Shown: in pieces, positions 44,307 to 53,034 of the stretch
How positions within the stretch are numbered: the first letter of the stretch is position 1
Layout of the letters: each line of letters opens with the position of its first letter
Assembly (NCBI RefSeq): GCF_050946515.1
Contig: NZ_JBMNUX010000010.1
Coordinates: forward strand, 1-64,000
DNA: 64,000 nt
Source: Tractidigestivibacter sp050946515
Lineage (GTDB): Bacteria; Actinomycetota; Coriobacteriia; Coriobacteriales; Atopobiaceae
Direction: 5' to 3'
The notes under the pieces: generated by a model
What the model saw: the letters and a program-made list of their open reading frames with translations, nothing else
What the model was told of the DNA's origin: nothing
Database searches by the model: none
Program-made: the position numbers and the translations under genes

Positions 44307-45398
44307 ATGCCAGATCAGAGCAGTCTCTCTCGTCGCGGCTTTCTGAGGGGTGTCGCGGGGGCGTGCGCGCTCGGTGCGGCGGGCACCCTCGTCGGCTGCG
44401 GAGGATCGTCCTCGGACGAGTCCACCGACAGCTCGGACAGCTCGGACAGCTCCACGGCTAGCTACAAGGTCGAGATGGTCACCGATACCGGCGGCGTCAA
44501 CGACCAGTCGTTCAACCAGCTCTCTTGGGCAGGTCTGCAGCAGCTTCAGGAAGAGGAGGGCTGGGAGGTCAGCTACCTCGAGTCTTCGCAGGAGTCTGAC
44601 TACGCCACCAACCTCGACAAGGCTGTCGACGATGGCTCTGACCTCGTCTGGGGCATCGGCTTTGCCATGGCCGACGCCGTGGGCAACGCCGCAAAGGTGA
44701 ACCCCGACGTCCAGTTCGCCATCGTGGACAACGCCAACCCCACCGGCGCGTCCAACATCACGGGCCTCACGTTCCGCGCGCAGGAGTCCTCCTTCCTCGT
44801 CGGCTACATTGCGGCATGCGTGACCTCCTCTGGCACGGTTGGCCACGTCCTTGGCATCGAGAGCGACGCGCTGCGCCTGTTCGAGTTTGGCTACAAGGCC
44901 GGCGTCGCCTACGCCAATAGCGTCAAGGGCACCAACGTCCAGGTCCTCACCCAGTACGCCGAGAGCTTCAGCGACTCGGCTCTGGGCAGCTCCATCACGC
45001 AGAGCATGATCTCCGAGGGCGCCGACATCGTCTTCCACTCTGCTGGCGGCACCGGCGTCGGCGTGATCAACGCCTGCAAGGACGCTGGCATCTATGCCAT
45101 CGGCGTCGACATGGACCAGTCCTACCTTGCCGAGGGCACCGTGCTCACCTCCGCCCTCAAGAAGGTCGACGTGGCCATCGTCGATGTCTCCAAGCGCCTG
45201 CTTTCCGGCGAGCTCGAGGGCGGCTCCGACATCGAGCTTGGTCTGAGCGAGGACGCCGTGGGCATCCCCGAGGACTACTCAATCATGGGCGAGGACGTCT
45301 ACAACGAGGCCATGGAGGTTGCTGACCAGATCAAGGATGGCACCATCGACGTTCCTGGCACTCAGGACGAGTACGACACCTACGTCGCGAGCCTCTAG
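44307..45398 (+). CDS. BMP-family nucleoside-binding lipoprotein with Tat-type signal
   Basis: The substrate-binding part of an ABC importer of the BmpA/PnrA type, which bind purine or other nucleosides. The 363-residue product begins with a twin-arginine signal (SLSRRGFLRG) ending in a lipobox (LVGC), then a Ser/Asp-rich linker. It would be exported folded and anchored by lipid. The mature part starts KVEMVTDTGGVNDQSFNQLSW. The ATG at 44307 has AAAGGGGAAC upstream; an in-frame start at 44232 would push the signal inside. The downstream hairpin may raise its expression above the other subunits. Confidence 0.93.
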   Translation: MPDQSSLSRRGFLRGVAGACALGAAGTLVGCGGSSSDESTDSSDSSDSSTASYKVEMVTDTGGVNDQSFNQLSWAGLQQLQEEEGWEVSYLESSQESDYATNLDKAVDDGSDLVWGIGFAMADAVGNAAKVNPDVQFAIVDNANPTGASNITGLTFRAQESSFLVGYIAACVTSSGTVGHVLGIESDALRLFEFGYKAGVAYANSVKGTNVQVLTQYAESFSDSALGSSITQSMISEGADIVFHSAGGTGVGVINACKDAGIYAIGVDMDQSYLAEGTVLTSALKKVDVAIVDVSKRLLSGELEGGSDIELGLSEDAVGIPEDYSIMGEDVYNEAMEVADQIKDGTIDVPGTQDEYDTYVASL

Positions 45399-45409
45399 TT
45401 TTGCTTGTC

Positions 45410-45451
45410 GAGGGGACGTCTGGCATGCAGCGGGGCGTCCCCTCTCTTTTT
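45410..45451 (+). terminator. Intercistronic terminator or attenuator after the binding protein
   Basis: GAGGGGACG (45410-45418) pairs with CGTCCCCTC (45436-45444), followed by a T-rich run. It sits between binding protein and ATPase genes of one transport operon, where partial termination is common. Confidence 0.7.
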
Positions 45452-45509
45452 ATTTCTGCCACGGCGGGAAGGGGCGGTCCCTCTCGCCCACAACTAAGGA
45501 GGTGGGTAT

Positions 45510-47039
45510 ATGGAGGTCAGTCCCGACTACGCCGTGCAGATGCATGGCATCACGAAGACGTTCGGCTCGTTCCGCGCGCTCGACGGCGTTGACCTCGATG
45601 TTCGCAAGCAGACGGTCCATGCAATCCTCGGTGAGAACGGCGCGGGCAAGAGCACGCTGATGAACGTGCTCTACGGTTTGTATCAGGCGGACGAGGGCGA
45701 AGTGTACCTTGGCGGCGAGAAGGTCAAGATGTCCAGCCCGCTTGACGCCATCGCCCATGGCGTCGGCATGGTCCACCAGCACTTCATGCTGGTTGAGAAC
45801 TTCACGGTCACCGAGAACATCATCTTGGGAAACGAGGTCTGCGGAGCGGCTGGCGTGCTCGATATGCCACGCGCCAAGAAAGAGGTCGAGAAGATCGTCG
45901 AGGAGTATGGCTTCGACGTCGACCCTGATGCGAAGATCGAGGACATTACCGTTGGCATGCAGCAGCGCGTCGAGATTCTGAAGGCGCTGTACCGCGGCGC
46001 GGACACGCTGATTCTCGACGAGCCCACCGCTGTCCTTACCCCGCAGGAGATTGAGCAGCTCATCAATATCATGCATGCGCTGGTGGCCAAGGGCAAGACG
46101 ATCATCATCATTACGCACAAGCTGCATGAGATTATGGAGTCCGCCGACGTCTGCACCATCATCAGGCGCGGAAAGTATATGGGAACCGTGAACGTCTCCG
46201 AGACCACTGAGGAGGAGCTTGCCTCCAAGATGGTCGGCCGTCACGTGAACCTTACCGTCGAGAAGTCCCCTGCAAAGCCCGGCGAGACCGTGCTGTCCGT
46301 GAAGGACCTGCACGTGAAGGACCGTCGTGGCATCGAGCAGGTCCGTGGGCTCAACCTTGACGTCAGGGCTGGCGAGATCGTCGGCATTGCCGGCATCGAG
46401 GGCAACGGTCAGGACGAGTTCGTTGACGCGCTCGATGGCCTTGTCAAGGTCGAGTCTGGAACAATCAGCGTGCGGGGAAACAACATCGAGAACACCACGC
46501 CTAGAAACGTCCTCGACCACAAGGTCGCGACGATTCCCGCCGACCGTCAGCGTCTGGGTCTCGTGCTTCCCTTCACGGTGGCGGAGAACTCGGTTCTCGA
46601 GCGCCATGGTGAGGAGACCTTTGGAAAGGGCGTCACGCTCGACGCCGCTAAGGTCCGCGACTTCGCCAACGGTCTGATTGAGGAATACGACATCCGTCCC
46701 GCTGACTGCGTGGACAGTCCCGCGGGTGGCCTTTCTGGCGGAAACCAGCAGAAGGTCATCATCGCTCGCGAGGTCTCGAGCCAGCCGGATCTGCTCGTGG
46801 CCGTCCAGCCCACCCGAGGGCTCGACGTTGGCGCCATCGAGTTCGTACACAAGGCGCTTATCCGCGAGCGCGACCGCGGTGCCGCCATCTTGCTCATCTC
46901 TCTTGAGCTCGACGAGGTCATGGACGTGGCTGACACCATCAAGGTCATCCATCACGGCCAGATTGTCGGAAGCTTCGAGCAGGGGACAGTGAGCGAGGAG
47001 AAGATTGGTCTTCTTATGGCTGGAGGTGGCGAGCAGTGA
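45510..47039 (+). CDS. Nucleoside ABC transporter, two-domain ATPase
   Basis: A 509-residue protein with two fused ABC ATPase domains, as in sugar and nucleoside importers. Domain 1 has GENGAGKSTLMNVLYG, the variant signature DITVGMQQRVEILKAL and LILDEPTAVLTP. Domain 2 has a degenerate P-loop (GIEGNGQDE), a normal signature (LSGGNQQKVIIARE) and VAVQPTRGLDVGA in place of a standard Walker B, so only one site is likely to be fully active. Its TGA overlaps the GTG of the first permease. Confidence 0.94.
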   Translation: MEVSPDYAVQMHGITKTFGSFRALDGVDLDVRKQTVHAILGENGAGKSTLMNVLYGLYQADEGEVYLGGEKVKMSSPLDAIAHGVGMVHQHFMLVENFTVTENIILGNEVCGAAGVLDMPRAKKEVEKIVEEYGFDVDPDAKIEDITVGMQQRVEILKALYRGADTLILDEPTAVLTPQEIEQLINIMHALVAKGKTIIIITHKLHEIMESADVCTIIRRGKYMGTVNVSETTEEELASKMVGRHVNLTVEKSPAKPGETVLSVKDLHVKDRRGIEQVRGLNLDVRAGEIVGIAGIEGNGQDEFVDALDGLVKVESGTISVRGNNIENTTPRNVLDHKVATIPADRQRLGLVLPFTVAENSVLERHGEETFGKGVTLDAAKVRDFANGLIEEYDIRPADCVDSPAGGLSGGNQQKVIIAREVSSQPDLLVAVQPTRGLDVGAIEFVHKALIRERDRGAAILLISLELDEVMDVADTIKVIHHGQIVGSFEQGTVSEEKIGLLMAGGGEQ

Positions 47040-48364
47040 ATGGCAGCAGTACCTTGGTCAAAGTGCTAAAGAAGCCCATTACCTCGGCAATCATCGCTAT
47101 TCTCATCGGCTTTTTGATCGCGGCGATCGTTCTGGCGAGCGCTGGATACGACCCCGGCGCCTCGTTTTCAGCCCTTTTCTATGGAATGGTCGGGCGTCCG
47201 CGCTATATTGCAAACGTCGTAATCAAGGCAACTCCGCTTCTGTTCTGCGGCATTGCCGTCGCCTTCGCGTTCAAGGTTGGCCTGTTTAACATCGGCGCCG
47301 AGGGCCAGTACATCTTGGGCACCGTCGTGGCCACGGTGGTGGGCATCACGGTTAACCTGCCCGCTCCGCTCGAGATTCTCTTGGTCGTGGGCTCTGGCAT
47401 GATCGCCGGTGCCCTTTCGGGAGCCCTCATTGGCTGGCTCAAGGCCAAGTTTGGCATCCACGAGGTCATCACCAGCATCATGTTTAACTGGATCAGCCTC
47501 TATCTTTGCAACTACGTCGTCTCGCTCGACGCCTTCCATGAGCCCAACACGACAGGCACCTATTCGATCAATGAATCTGGATACACGATGGTCCTGCCGC
47601 AGTGGAAGTTCTCCGACGAGGGCCTGGCCGCAATGGAGAACATGCCAATCCTACGCGACGTCCTTCTGAAGACCGACCTCAACTTTGGCATCGTTGTCGC
47701 CATCGTGTGCGCAATTCTCATCAGCTGGCTCCTCAAGCGCACCAAGATGGGCTACGAGATGCGTGCCTGCGGTCTCAACAAGGATGCTGCGCGCTTTGCA
47801 GGCATCAACGTCGAGCGCAACATCGTGCTGTGCATGCTGATCTCGGGCGCGCTGTGCGGCCTGGGCGGCGCCCTCACCATCACGGGCACCTCGCCCCATG
47901 GCATCTCGACGCTCGCAGCATTCGAGAACAACGGCTTCAACGGACTCTCTGTGGCCTTTATCGCCGGCTGCTCGTCGATTGGCTGCATCCCTGCGTCGCT
48001 TCTGTTCGCAGGCCTTATCTACGGCGGCCAGACGGTTCAGCAGACGCTGGGCGCCCCCTCAGAGATCATCGACATCATGATTGGCTCCATCGTGTTCTGC
48101 ATGGCACTGGGCGGCGTGGTTCCTATGCTCGCCGAGCGCATTGAGCACAAGCGCGAGCAGCGCGCCGAGCAGGCTGCAAAGCTTGCCGCGCAGGCGACCG
48201 GCGGAGCTGGAACTGCGGCAACCATCAGCGCTCCCGAGGGCGAGACGGCATCTGAGCCCGTCGACAAGGGAAGCGCCAGCGGAAAGGCGGCTGGGCCAGA
48301 AGGCGATGAAGGCGGCCCTGAGGGGCCAAACAATACGAAGGGAGCTGATGACGATGCTCAGTAG
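47036..48364 (+). CDS. Nucleoside ABC transporter permease 1, with Ala/Gly/Glu-rich tail
   Basis: A 442-residue membrane protein with about ten hydrophobic segments, matching the RbsC/BmpC-like permease family (GLFNIGAEGQYILG; KFGIHEVITSIMFNW). From about residue 370 it carries a 70-residue hydrophilic tail rich in Ala, Gly, Glu and Pro that typical members lack. The GTG start at 47036 overlaps the ATPase stop by 4 bases. The second permease starts inside its last codons. Confidence 0.92.
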   Translation: MNGSSTLVKVLKKPITSAIIAILIGFLIAAIVLASAGYDPGASFSALFYGMVGRPRYIANVVIKATPLLFCGIAVAFAFKVGLFNIGAEGQYILGTVVATVVGITVNLPAPLEILLVVGSGMIAGALSGALIGWLKAKFGIHEVITSIMFNWISLYLCNYVVSLDAFHEPNTTGTYSINESGYTMVLPQWKFSDEGLAAMENMPILRDVLLKTDLNFGIVVAIVCAILISWLLKRTKMGYEMRACGLNKDAARFAGINVERNIVLCMLISGALCGLGGALTITGTSPHGISTLAAFENNGFNGLSVAFIAGCSSIGCIPASLLFAGLIYGGQTVQQTLGAPSEIIDIMIGSIVFCMALGGVVPMLAERIEHKREQRAEQAAKLAAQATGGAGTAATISAPEGETASEPVDKGSASGKAAGPEGDEGGPEGPNNTKGADDDAQ

Positions 48365-49274
48365 GGTCATTCTCGCGCTCTCCATCACGCTTATGTACTC
48401 AACCCCGCTTGTCTTCGGCGCTTTGGGCGGCGTCATCTCCGAGCGCTCCGGCGTGACGAACATCGGTATCGAAGGCATGATGAACGTCGGCGCCTTCGCA
48501 GGCGTGGCCGGCAGCTTCGTGACCGGCAACCCCTGGATTGGCTTCTTGTGCGCTGGCCTTGCGGGCGGTCTCGTGGCGCTGCTGCATGCCGTCGCGTCGA
48601 TCACCTTCACGGCCGACCAGACCATCTCCGGCGTCGCCATCAACCTTCTGGCGCCCGGAATCGCGCTGTTCGCCTGCCGCCGCATGTTCGACGGCGCGGC
48701 CATGTCTTCAATCGTGGCGACGCTCCCGCAGCTCGTCGATGGCACCACGCTCTTTGCGGGGACCCCGTTCTCCAACTTGAACATCGACGTGACGGTGCTC
48801 CTCGGCTTCATTGCCATGATCATCATGTGGTTTGTGCTCTATCGCACCAAGTGGGGCCTGCGCATTCGCTCCGTGGGCGAGCACCCCGAGGCAGCCGAGA
48901 CCCTCGGCATTAGCGTCTATCGCACCCGCTATGTGTGCGTCATCCTCTCGGGCGTCCTTGCCGGCTTCGGCGGCGCCAGCATGACGCTGGCAATCATCTC
49001 GCAGTACACACAGACCGCCATCAGCGGTCAGGGCTTCATCGCGCTTGCCGCAGTCATCTTCGGCAAGTGGACCCCGCATGGCAGCTACCTTGCCTGCTTG
49101 CTCTTTGGCTTCACGCAGGCGCTCACGGTAATGCTTGGCGGAAGCTCGATCGTTCCTACGCAGATTCTCGCGATGCTGCCGTACGTGATGACCGTCATCG
49201 TGCTTGTTCTCTTTGTCGGACGCTCCGTTGCGCCTAAGGCTGATGGCGTCCCCTATGTCAAGGGCGGTCGCTAG
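48354..49274 (+). CDS. Nucleoside ABC transporter permease 2
   Basis: A 306-residue membrane protein with about eight hydrophobic segments and the paired-permease motif GVTNIGIEGMMNVGAFAG. It should form a heterodimer with permease 1. GGGAG at 48340-48344 is 9 bases from the ATG at 48354 and 3 bases from an in-frame ATG at 48348; either could be used. The start overlaps the end of permease 1. cdd follows after a perfect palindrome. Confidence 0.92.
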   Translation: MLSRVILALSITLMYSTPLVFGALGGVISERSGVTNIGIEGMMNVGAFAGVAGSFVTGNPWIGFLCAGLAGGLVALLHAVASITFTADQTISGVAINLLAPGIALFACRRMFDGAAMSSIVATLPQLVDGTTLFAGTPFSNLNIDVTVLLGFIAMIIMWFVLYRTKWGLRIRSVGEHPEAAETLGISVYRTRYVCVILSGVLAGFGGASMTLAIISQYTQTAISGQGFIALAAVIFGKWTPHGSYLACLLFGFTQALTVMLGGSSIVPTQILAMLPYVMTVIVLVLFVGRSVAPKADGVPYVKGGR

Positions 49275-49283
49275 TGTGACCTG

Positions 49284-49305
49284 GCCGGGCGCCTAGGCGC
49301 CCGGC
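49284..49305 (+). repeat. Perfect 22-bp palindrome between permease 2 and cdd
   Basis: GCCGGGCGCC, central TA, GGCGCCCGGC. As RNA it makes a very stable hairpin 24 bases before the cdd start. A T-run is lacking, so it is more likely a processing or stability element, or weak attenuator, than a full terminator. Confidence 0.6.
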
Positions 49306-49329
49306 TCGTTTGGAGGAAAGACATCATAT

Positions 49330-49785
49330 ATGGAAATATCTGACGAGCGTCTCGTCGAGCTCGCAATCGAGGCACGCGAGCATGCCTACGTGCCCTACTC
49401 GCACTTTGCTGTCGGGGCAGCCCTGCTCACTGCTGACGGAAGCGTGTATCAGGGGTGCAACATCGAGAATGCTGCCTATACGCCATCCAACTGCGCAGAG
49501 CGCACGGCCTTCTTCAAGGCCATCTATGATGGCGAGCGCAGCTTCAGCACGATCGCCGTGGTGGGCGGTCCTGAGGGCAAGCCCATCAGCGATTGGTGCG
49601 CCCCTTGCGGCGTCTGCCGCCAGGTGATGCGCGAGTTCTGCGATCCGGACAGCTTCCGCATCGTGCTTGCGCGCTCCACCGACGAGCGCCGCTCTCTGCT
49701 GCTGCGCGAGCTCTTGCCGGAGGGCTTCGGTCCCGAGGACCTCGGCCACCCCGCTCCTGCGGCCAAAGACGGTGGTGCCGCATGA
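49330..49785 (+). CDS. cdd: Cytidine deaminase
   Basis: Deaminates (deoxy)cytidine to (deoxy)uridine so that pyrimidine nucleoside phosphorylase can act. The 151-residue protein has the catalytic NCAERTA (Cys55, Glu57) and the zinc motif CAPCGVC (Cys93, Cys96). The C-terminus is slightly extended. TTGGAGGAAAG precedes the ATG. deoA overlaps the stop by 4 bases. Confidence 0.96.
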   Translation: MEISDERLVELAIEAREHAYVPYSHFAVGAALLTADGSVYQGCNIENAAYTPSNCAERTAFFKAIYDGERSFSTIAVVGGPEGKPISDWCAPCGVCRQVMREFCDPDSFRIVLARSTDERRSLLLRELLPEGFGPEDLGHPAPAAKDGGAA

Positions 49786-51107
49786 GGATGTACGACATCA
49801 TCGAGGCCAAGCGCGATGGCCGCGAGCTCACCGACGAGGAGATTGACTTCTTCGTGAAGGGCTATGTGGAGGGGAGCATTCCCGACTACCAGGCCGCCGC
49901 GTTCTGTATGGCCATCTACTATCGCGGCATGAGCGAGCGCGAGACCGCGCGCCTGACGCTCGACATGGCGCACTCTGGCGACATGGTAGACCTCTCCTCT
50001 ATCCCCGGCGTCAAGGTGGACAAGCACTCCACAGGTGGCGTAGGGGACAAGACCACGCTGATCGTTGCCCCCATCGTTGCATCTCTGGGCGTCCGCGTTG
50101 CCAAGATGAGCGGGCGTGGCCTGGGGCACACGGGCGGCACGCTCGACAAGCTCGAGTCCATCCCCGGCTTCCAGACCGCCATCGACGAGTCGCGCTTCTT
50201 TGACATCGTGAGCACGGTGGGCTGCGCCGTGGCTGGTCAGACTGGCAACCTCGTGCCTGCCGACAAGAAGCTCTACGCCCTTCGCGACGTGACGGCGACG
50301 GTCGACTCCCTGCCGCTGATTGCCTCGAGCATCATGAGCAAGAAGATTGCCGCGGGCTCTGACAAGATCCTGCTCGACGTGAAGTGCGGCAGCGGCGCGT
50401 TCATGAAGACCCCCAAAGACGCCGTCGCGCTCGCGCAAGTGATGGTGAGGATTGGCGAGAACGTTGGCCGCACGACCGCCGCGCTCATCACCAACATGGA
50501 CAGGCCGCTCGGTCACTGCATTGGCAATGCGCTCGAGGTTCAGGAGGCCGTTCGCACGCTTCAGGGCGAGGGCCCGGATGACCTGACCGATGTGTGCGTG
50601 GAGCTTGCCGCAGGCATGCTCGAGCTTGCTGGCGTGGGCGACGTCAGCGCCTGCCGCTCCGCGGCGCGCGAGCAGATTGCGAATGGCAAGGGGCTCGACA
50701 AGTTCGCCGAGATGGTTGCGGCTCAGGGCGGAGACGCCCGCTACGTGCGCGACCCCAAGCTCTTCGGCACGGACTCCTGCGTGCGAGAAGTACGTGCGAC
50801 AAGCTCGGGCTGGGTGCGTCGCATGGACACCGAGCGCGTGGGTATCGCCTCCGCCGTGCTCGGCGCCGGTCGCGAGCGCAAGGAAGACTCCATCGATCCG
50901 CTTGCGGGTATCGTGCTGGAGCGCAAGACGGGCGACGAGTTTATTGAGGGCGACCTTCTCGCCACGCTCTACTCGGCTGAGGAGTCGCGCCTGGACGACG
51001 CAGAGAAAATCCTTCGCGACGCGGTCGAGCTGGGAGACGAGCGCCCCGATCCGGAGCCGCTCATATACGCGCGAGTCACGCGCGATGGCGTCGAGCGCCT
51101 TTCGTAG
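49782..51107 (+). CDS. deoA: Pyrimidine-nucleoside/thymidine phosphorylase
   Basis: Splits thymidine, deoxyuridine or uridine to base and (deoxy)ribose-1-phosphate. The 441-residue product carries KHSTGGVGDKTTL, the signature MSGRGLGHTGGTLDKLESIPG-type block (here at about residues 105-125) and KCGSGAFM. ATGA overlap with cdd supports the start at 49782; an ATG 6 bases later is also possible. It ends the nucleoside operon. The gene could equally be called pdp if it also uses uridine. Confidence 0.95.
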   Translation: MRMYDIIEAKRDGRELTDEEIDFFVKGYVEGSIPDYQAAAFCMAIYYRGMSERETARLTLDMAHSGDMVDLSSIPGVKVDKHSTGGVGDKTTLIVAPIVASLGVRVAKMSGRGLGHTGGTLDKLESIPGFQTAIDESRFFDIVSTVGCAVAGQTGNLVPADKKLYALRDVTATVDSLPLIASSIMSKKIAAGSDKILLDVKCGSGAFMKTPKDAVALAQVMVRIGENVGRTTAALITNMDRPLGHCIGNALEVQEAVRTLQGEGPDDLTDVCVELAAGMLELAGVGDVSACRSAAREQIANGKGLDKFAEMVAAQGGDARYVRDPKLFGTDSCVREVRATSSGWVRRMDTERVGIASAVLGAGRERKEDSIDPLAGIVLERKTGDEFIEGDLLATLYSAEESRLDDAEKILRDAVELGDERPDPEPLIYARVTRDGVERLS

Positions 51108-51137
51108 GCGATTTGCGCCTCTTATAAGCATGAAAAG

Positions 51138-51174
51138 AGCGGGTCGAGAGCACATAAGCCTCTCGACCCGCTTT
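51138..51174 (+). terminator. Bidirectional terminator between deoA and the MurE-like gene
   Basis: A perfect 13-bp stem (AGCGGGTCGAGAG with CTCTCGACCCGCT) with a 9-base loop. AAAA lies to the left and TTTC to the right. Confidence 0.85.
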
Positions 51175-51214
51175 CATGTATGCGCGGCACTGCCCGGCGG
51201 ATGGTGTGGGGGAG

Positions 51215-52765
51215 CTACGAAAGCGGATGGCCCTCATGCCAGGCGTTGGCAGCCTCCTGGAAGATCTCTCCATCGGTGCGGCAGGGGACAAAGGCGTTGC
51301 CCTCGTGCTGGCGGGTCTCGTCGCCCTTGGCAAGAAGGCAGAGCACCGCGGGTCCTTCACCGGTAAAGCCAAGCTCCACGGCGCGACGTATGGCCTTCTC
51401 GCGGTCTAGGATCACCTCAAAGCTGGTGCCCTTGGGCGTCGCGTCGGCCATCTGCTGGCAGATTTCCTCAACGGGGTCGTTTGCCGGGTCTTCCTCGGTA
51501 TAGATGATGTGGTCAGCGTATTGCGACGCCACCTCGGGAAGCTCTGTGCGGCGCTCGTAGGCCTTTCCCCCGGGCGCGCCAAAGACGGCGATGATGCGGC
51601 AGCCGGGGAACTCCTGCTTGATTGAGGGGAAGAAGCGCTGGTAGGACAGCTTGTTGTGCGCGTAGTCCACGATGGCGGTGACCTTGGGGTCGGGGCTCTC
51701 GAGAAGCTCCATGCGACCGGGGACGCGCGCTGCGGCCAGCGCGGGGACGATTTGCTCGCTCGAGATGCCAAGCACCTCGCAGATGGCGATGGCGGCAAGC
51801 GCGTTGTCCACGTTGAAAAGGCCGGGCATGCCAATCTTGACGGGACCTTCCCAGCTGGGCGTATGCGCGGTGAACGAGACGGTCCCATAGGAGCTTGCAA
51901 TGCCGTCGGCCCACACGTCCGCCTTCTTGCCGCTTGCCGAGAAGGTCACGGTGCGCTCGCAGCGAGAGGCGCGCCCAAGGATCTGCTCGACGTCGTCGGA
52001 GTCGAGGTTCACAACAGCAACGCGCGCCTGGTCAAAGATGCGCAGCTTGCTCTCGAAGTAGTCCTCGAAGTTGGGATGCTCGACTGGCGAGATGTGGTCG
52101 CGCCCGATGTTCAAGAAGCAGGCAACGGCAAGGTCCAGCCCGAGCACGCGGTCGTACTTGAGGGCCTGGCTGGAGACCTCCATGTCCACGTAGGCAAGCC
52201 CGCTCTCGCGAGCGTTGGCAAGGTGCCGCCAGAGGTCGGGGGACTCGGGCGTGGTATTGTGGCTCTCCTCGTCGATGAGGCCGTCGTAGGTGTCGATGGA
52301 CCCGATGACCGCGGCGCGGCTCTTGGGGCGTCCGGCGTCGAGGATTGCGCGCAGCATATAGCTGACCGTCGACTTGCCCTTGGTCCCCGTGATTCCGATG
52401 ACCGTGAGGTCTTGGTCGGGGTGGCCCCAGCCCTCTGCCGAGGCATGGGCCATGGCAAGGCGAAGCGTGCCCGCGTCCTTTGCCACGAGCGCTGGGGCTC
52501 CGTCGGCAACAGCCGCGAGCTCGTCTTTCCGCGACGCGTCGCATAGGTATGCGACGCAGCCCGCGTCAAGCGCAGAGCGCAAAAACGCCGGCTTGAAGGC
52601 CGCCCCCTTGCACACGAAGAGGTGCCCGGGCGCCGCGACTCGCGAGTCGCAGTCGACCCCGCACACGACGGTTTCGCCGTTTTCGGCCGTTACGTTGGAA
52701 GTGCCTGCAAGCAAGCCCTTTTGGTCCAAAAGCTGGGCAAGCGAGGCGATGGTTGTTGTATTCAT
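51215..52765 (-). CDS. murE: MurE-type UDP-MurNAc-tripeptide synthetase (probably not meso-DAP specific)
   Basis: Adds the third amino acid to the peptidoglycan precursor. The 516-residue Mur ligase has the ATP loop GITGTKGKST, the central NIGRDHISP and the C-terminal ligase domain. The amino-acid specificity region reads YTEEDPANDPVEEI. meso-DAP enzymes have DNPR here, whereas lysine-adding enzymes such as that of S. aureus have a DNPAND-like motif. Lysine or ornithine is therefore more likely. The start at 52765 has GAGG 4 bases upstream; the longer form from 52819 is unsupported. It is convergent with deoA. Confidence 0.9.
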   Translation of the reverse strand: MNTTTIASLAQLLDQKGLLAGTSNVTAENGETVVCGVDCDSRVAAPGHLFVCKGAAFKPAFLRSALDAGCVAYLCDASRKDELAAVADGAPALVAKDAGTLRLAMAHASAEGWGHPDQDLTVIGITGTKGKSTVSYMLRAILDAGRPKSRAAVIGSIDTYDGLIDEESHNTTPESPDLWRHLANARESGLAYVDMEVSSQALKYDRVLGLDLAVACFLNIGRDHISPVEHPNFEDYFESKLRIFDQARVAVVNLDSDDVEQILGRASRCERTVTFSASGKKADVWADGIASSYGTVSFTAHTPSWEGPVKIGMPGLFNVDNALAAIAICEVLGISSEQIVPALAAARVPGRMELLESPDPKVTAIVDYAHNKLSYQRFFPSIKQEFPGCRIIAVFGAPGGKAYERRTELPEVASQYADHIIYTEEDPANDPVEEICQQMADATPKGTSFEVILDREKAIRRAVELGFTGEGPAVLCLLAKGDETRQHEGNAFVPCRTDGEIFQEAANAWHEGHPLS

Positions 52766-52878
52766 GCGCCTCAGTATAGCAGCCGACCCTGTGGCGCCTG
52801 GGCACAGGAAAGATCCCACACGCTTCTGGCGAGAAAACCCGCATCAGCGCCGTGGCGCGGCCGCGCTTGGCGGTCGTG

Positions 52879-52887
52879 TGATAAACT
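52879..52887 (+). promoter_or_regulatory. Extended -10 promoter of tRNA-Val
   Basis: TGATAAACT fits TGnTAnnnT and lies 11 bases before the tRNA 5' end. There is no -35 at the normal distance. Confidence 0.5.
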
Positions 52888-52897
52888 CTCCACGTCT

Positions 52898-52973
52898 GGG
52901 CGATTGGCGCAGTGGCTAGCGCAGGTGCCTTACACGCACAAGGTCGGCGGTTCGAACCCGTCATCGCCCACCA
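52898..52973 (+). tRNA. tRNA-Val (anticodon TAC)
   Basis: The acceptor stem GGGCGAT pairs with ATCGCCC. The anticodon loop CTTACAC between GTGC and GCAC gives anticodon TAC. The T arm has GGTTCGAACCC, and CCA is encoded. A strong terminator follows. Confidence 0.97.
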
Positions 52974-52982
52974 TGCAAAGCC

Positions 52983-53019
52983 GCGGCCGGCTGGGAAGTT
53001 CCCGGCCGGCCGCTTTTTT
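52983..53019 (+). terminator. Rho-independent terminator after tRNA-Val
   Basis: A long GC-rich stem (GCGGCCGGC with GCCGGCCGC, extended by GGGAA/TTCCC) is followed by TTTTTT. Confidence 0.93.
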
Positions 53020-53034
53020 AGTTTGGAGGAACCC

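Noticed and set aside
45450..46955. 501-codon minus-strand ORF
   Set aside because: A shadow of the two-domain ABC ATPase gene, which has all its motifs on the plus strand.
49524..51155. 543-codon minus-strand ORF
   Set aside because: Antisense to cdd and deoA, both of which are complete and overlap by ATGA.
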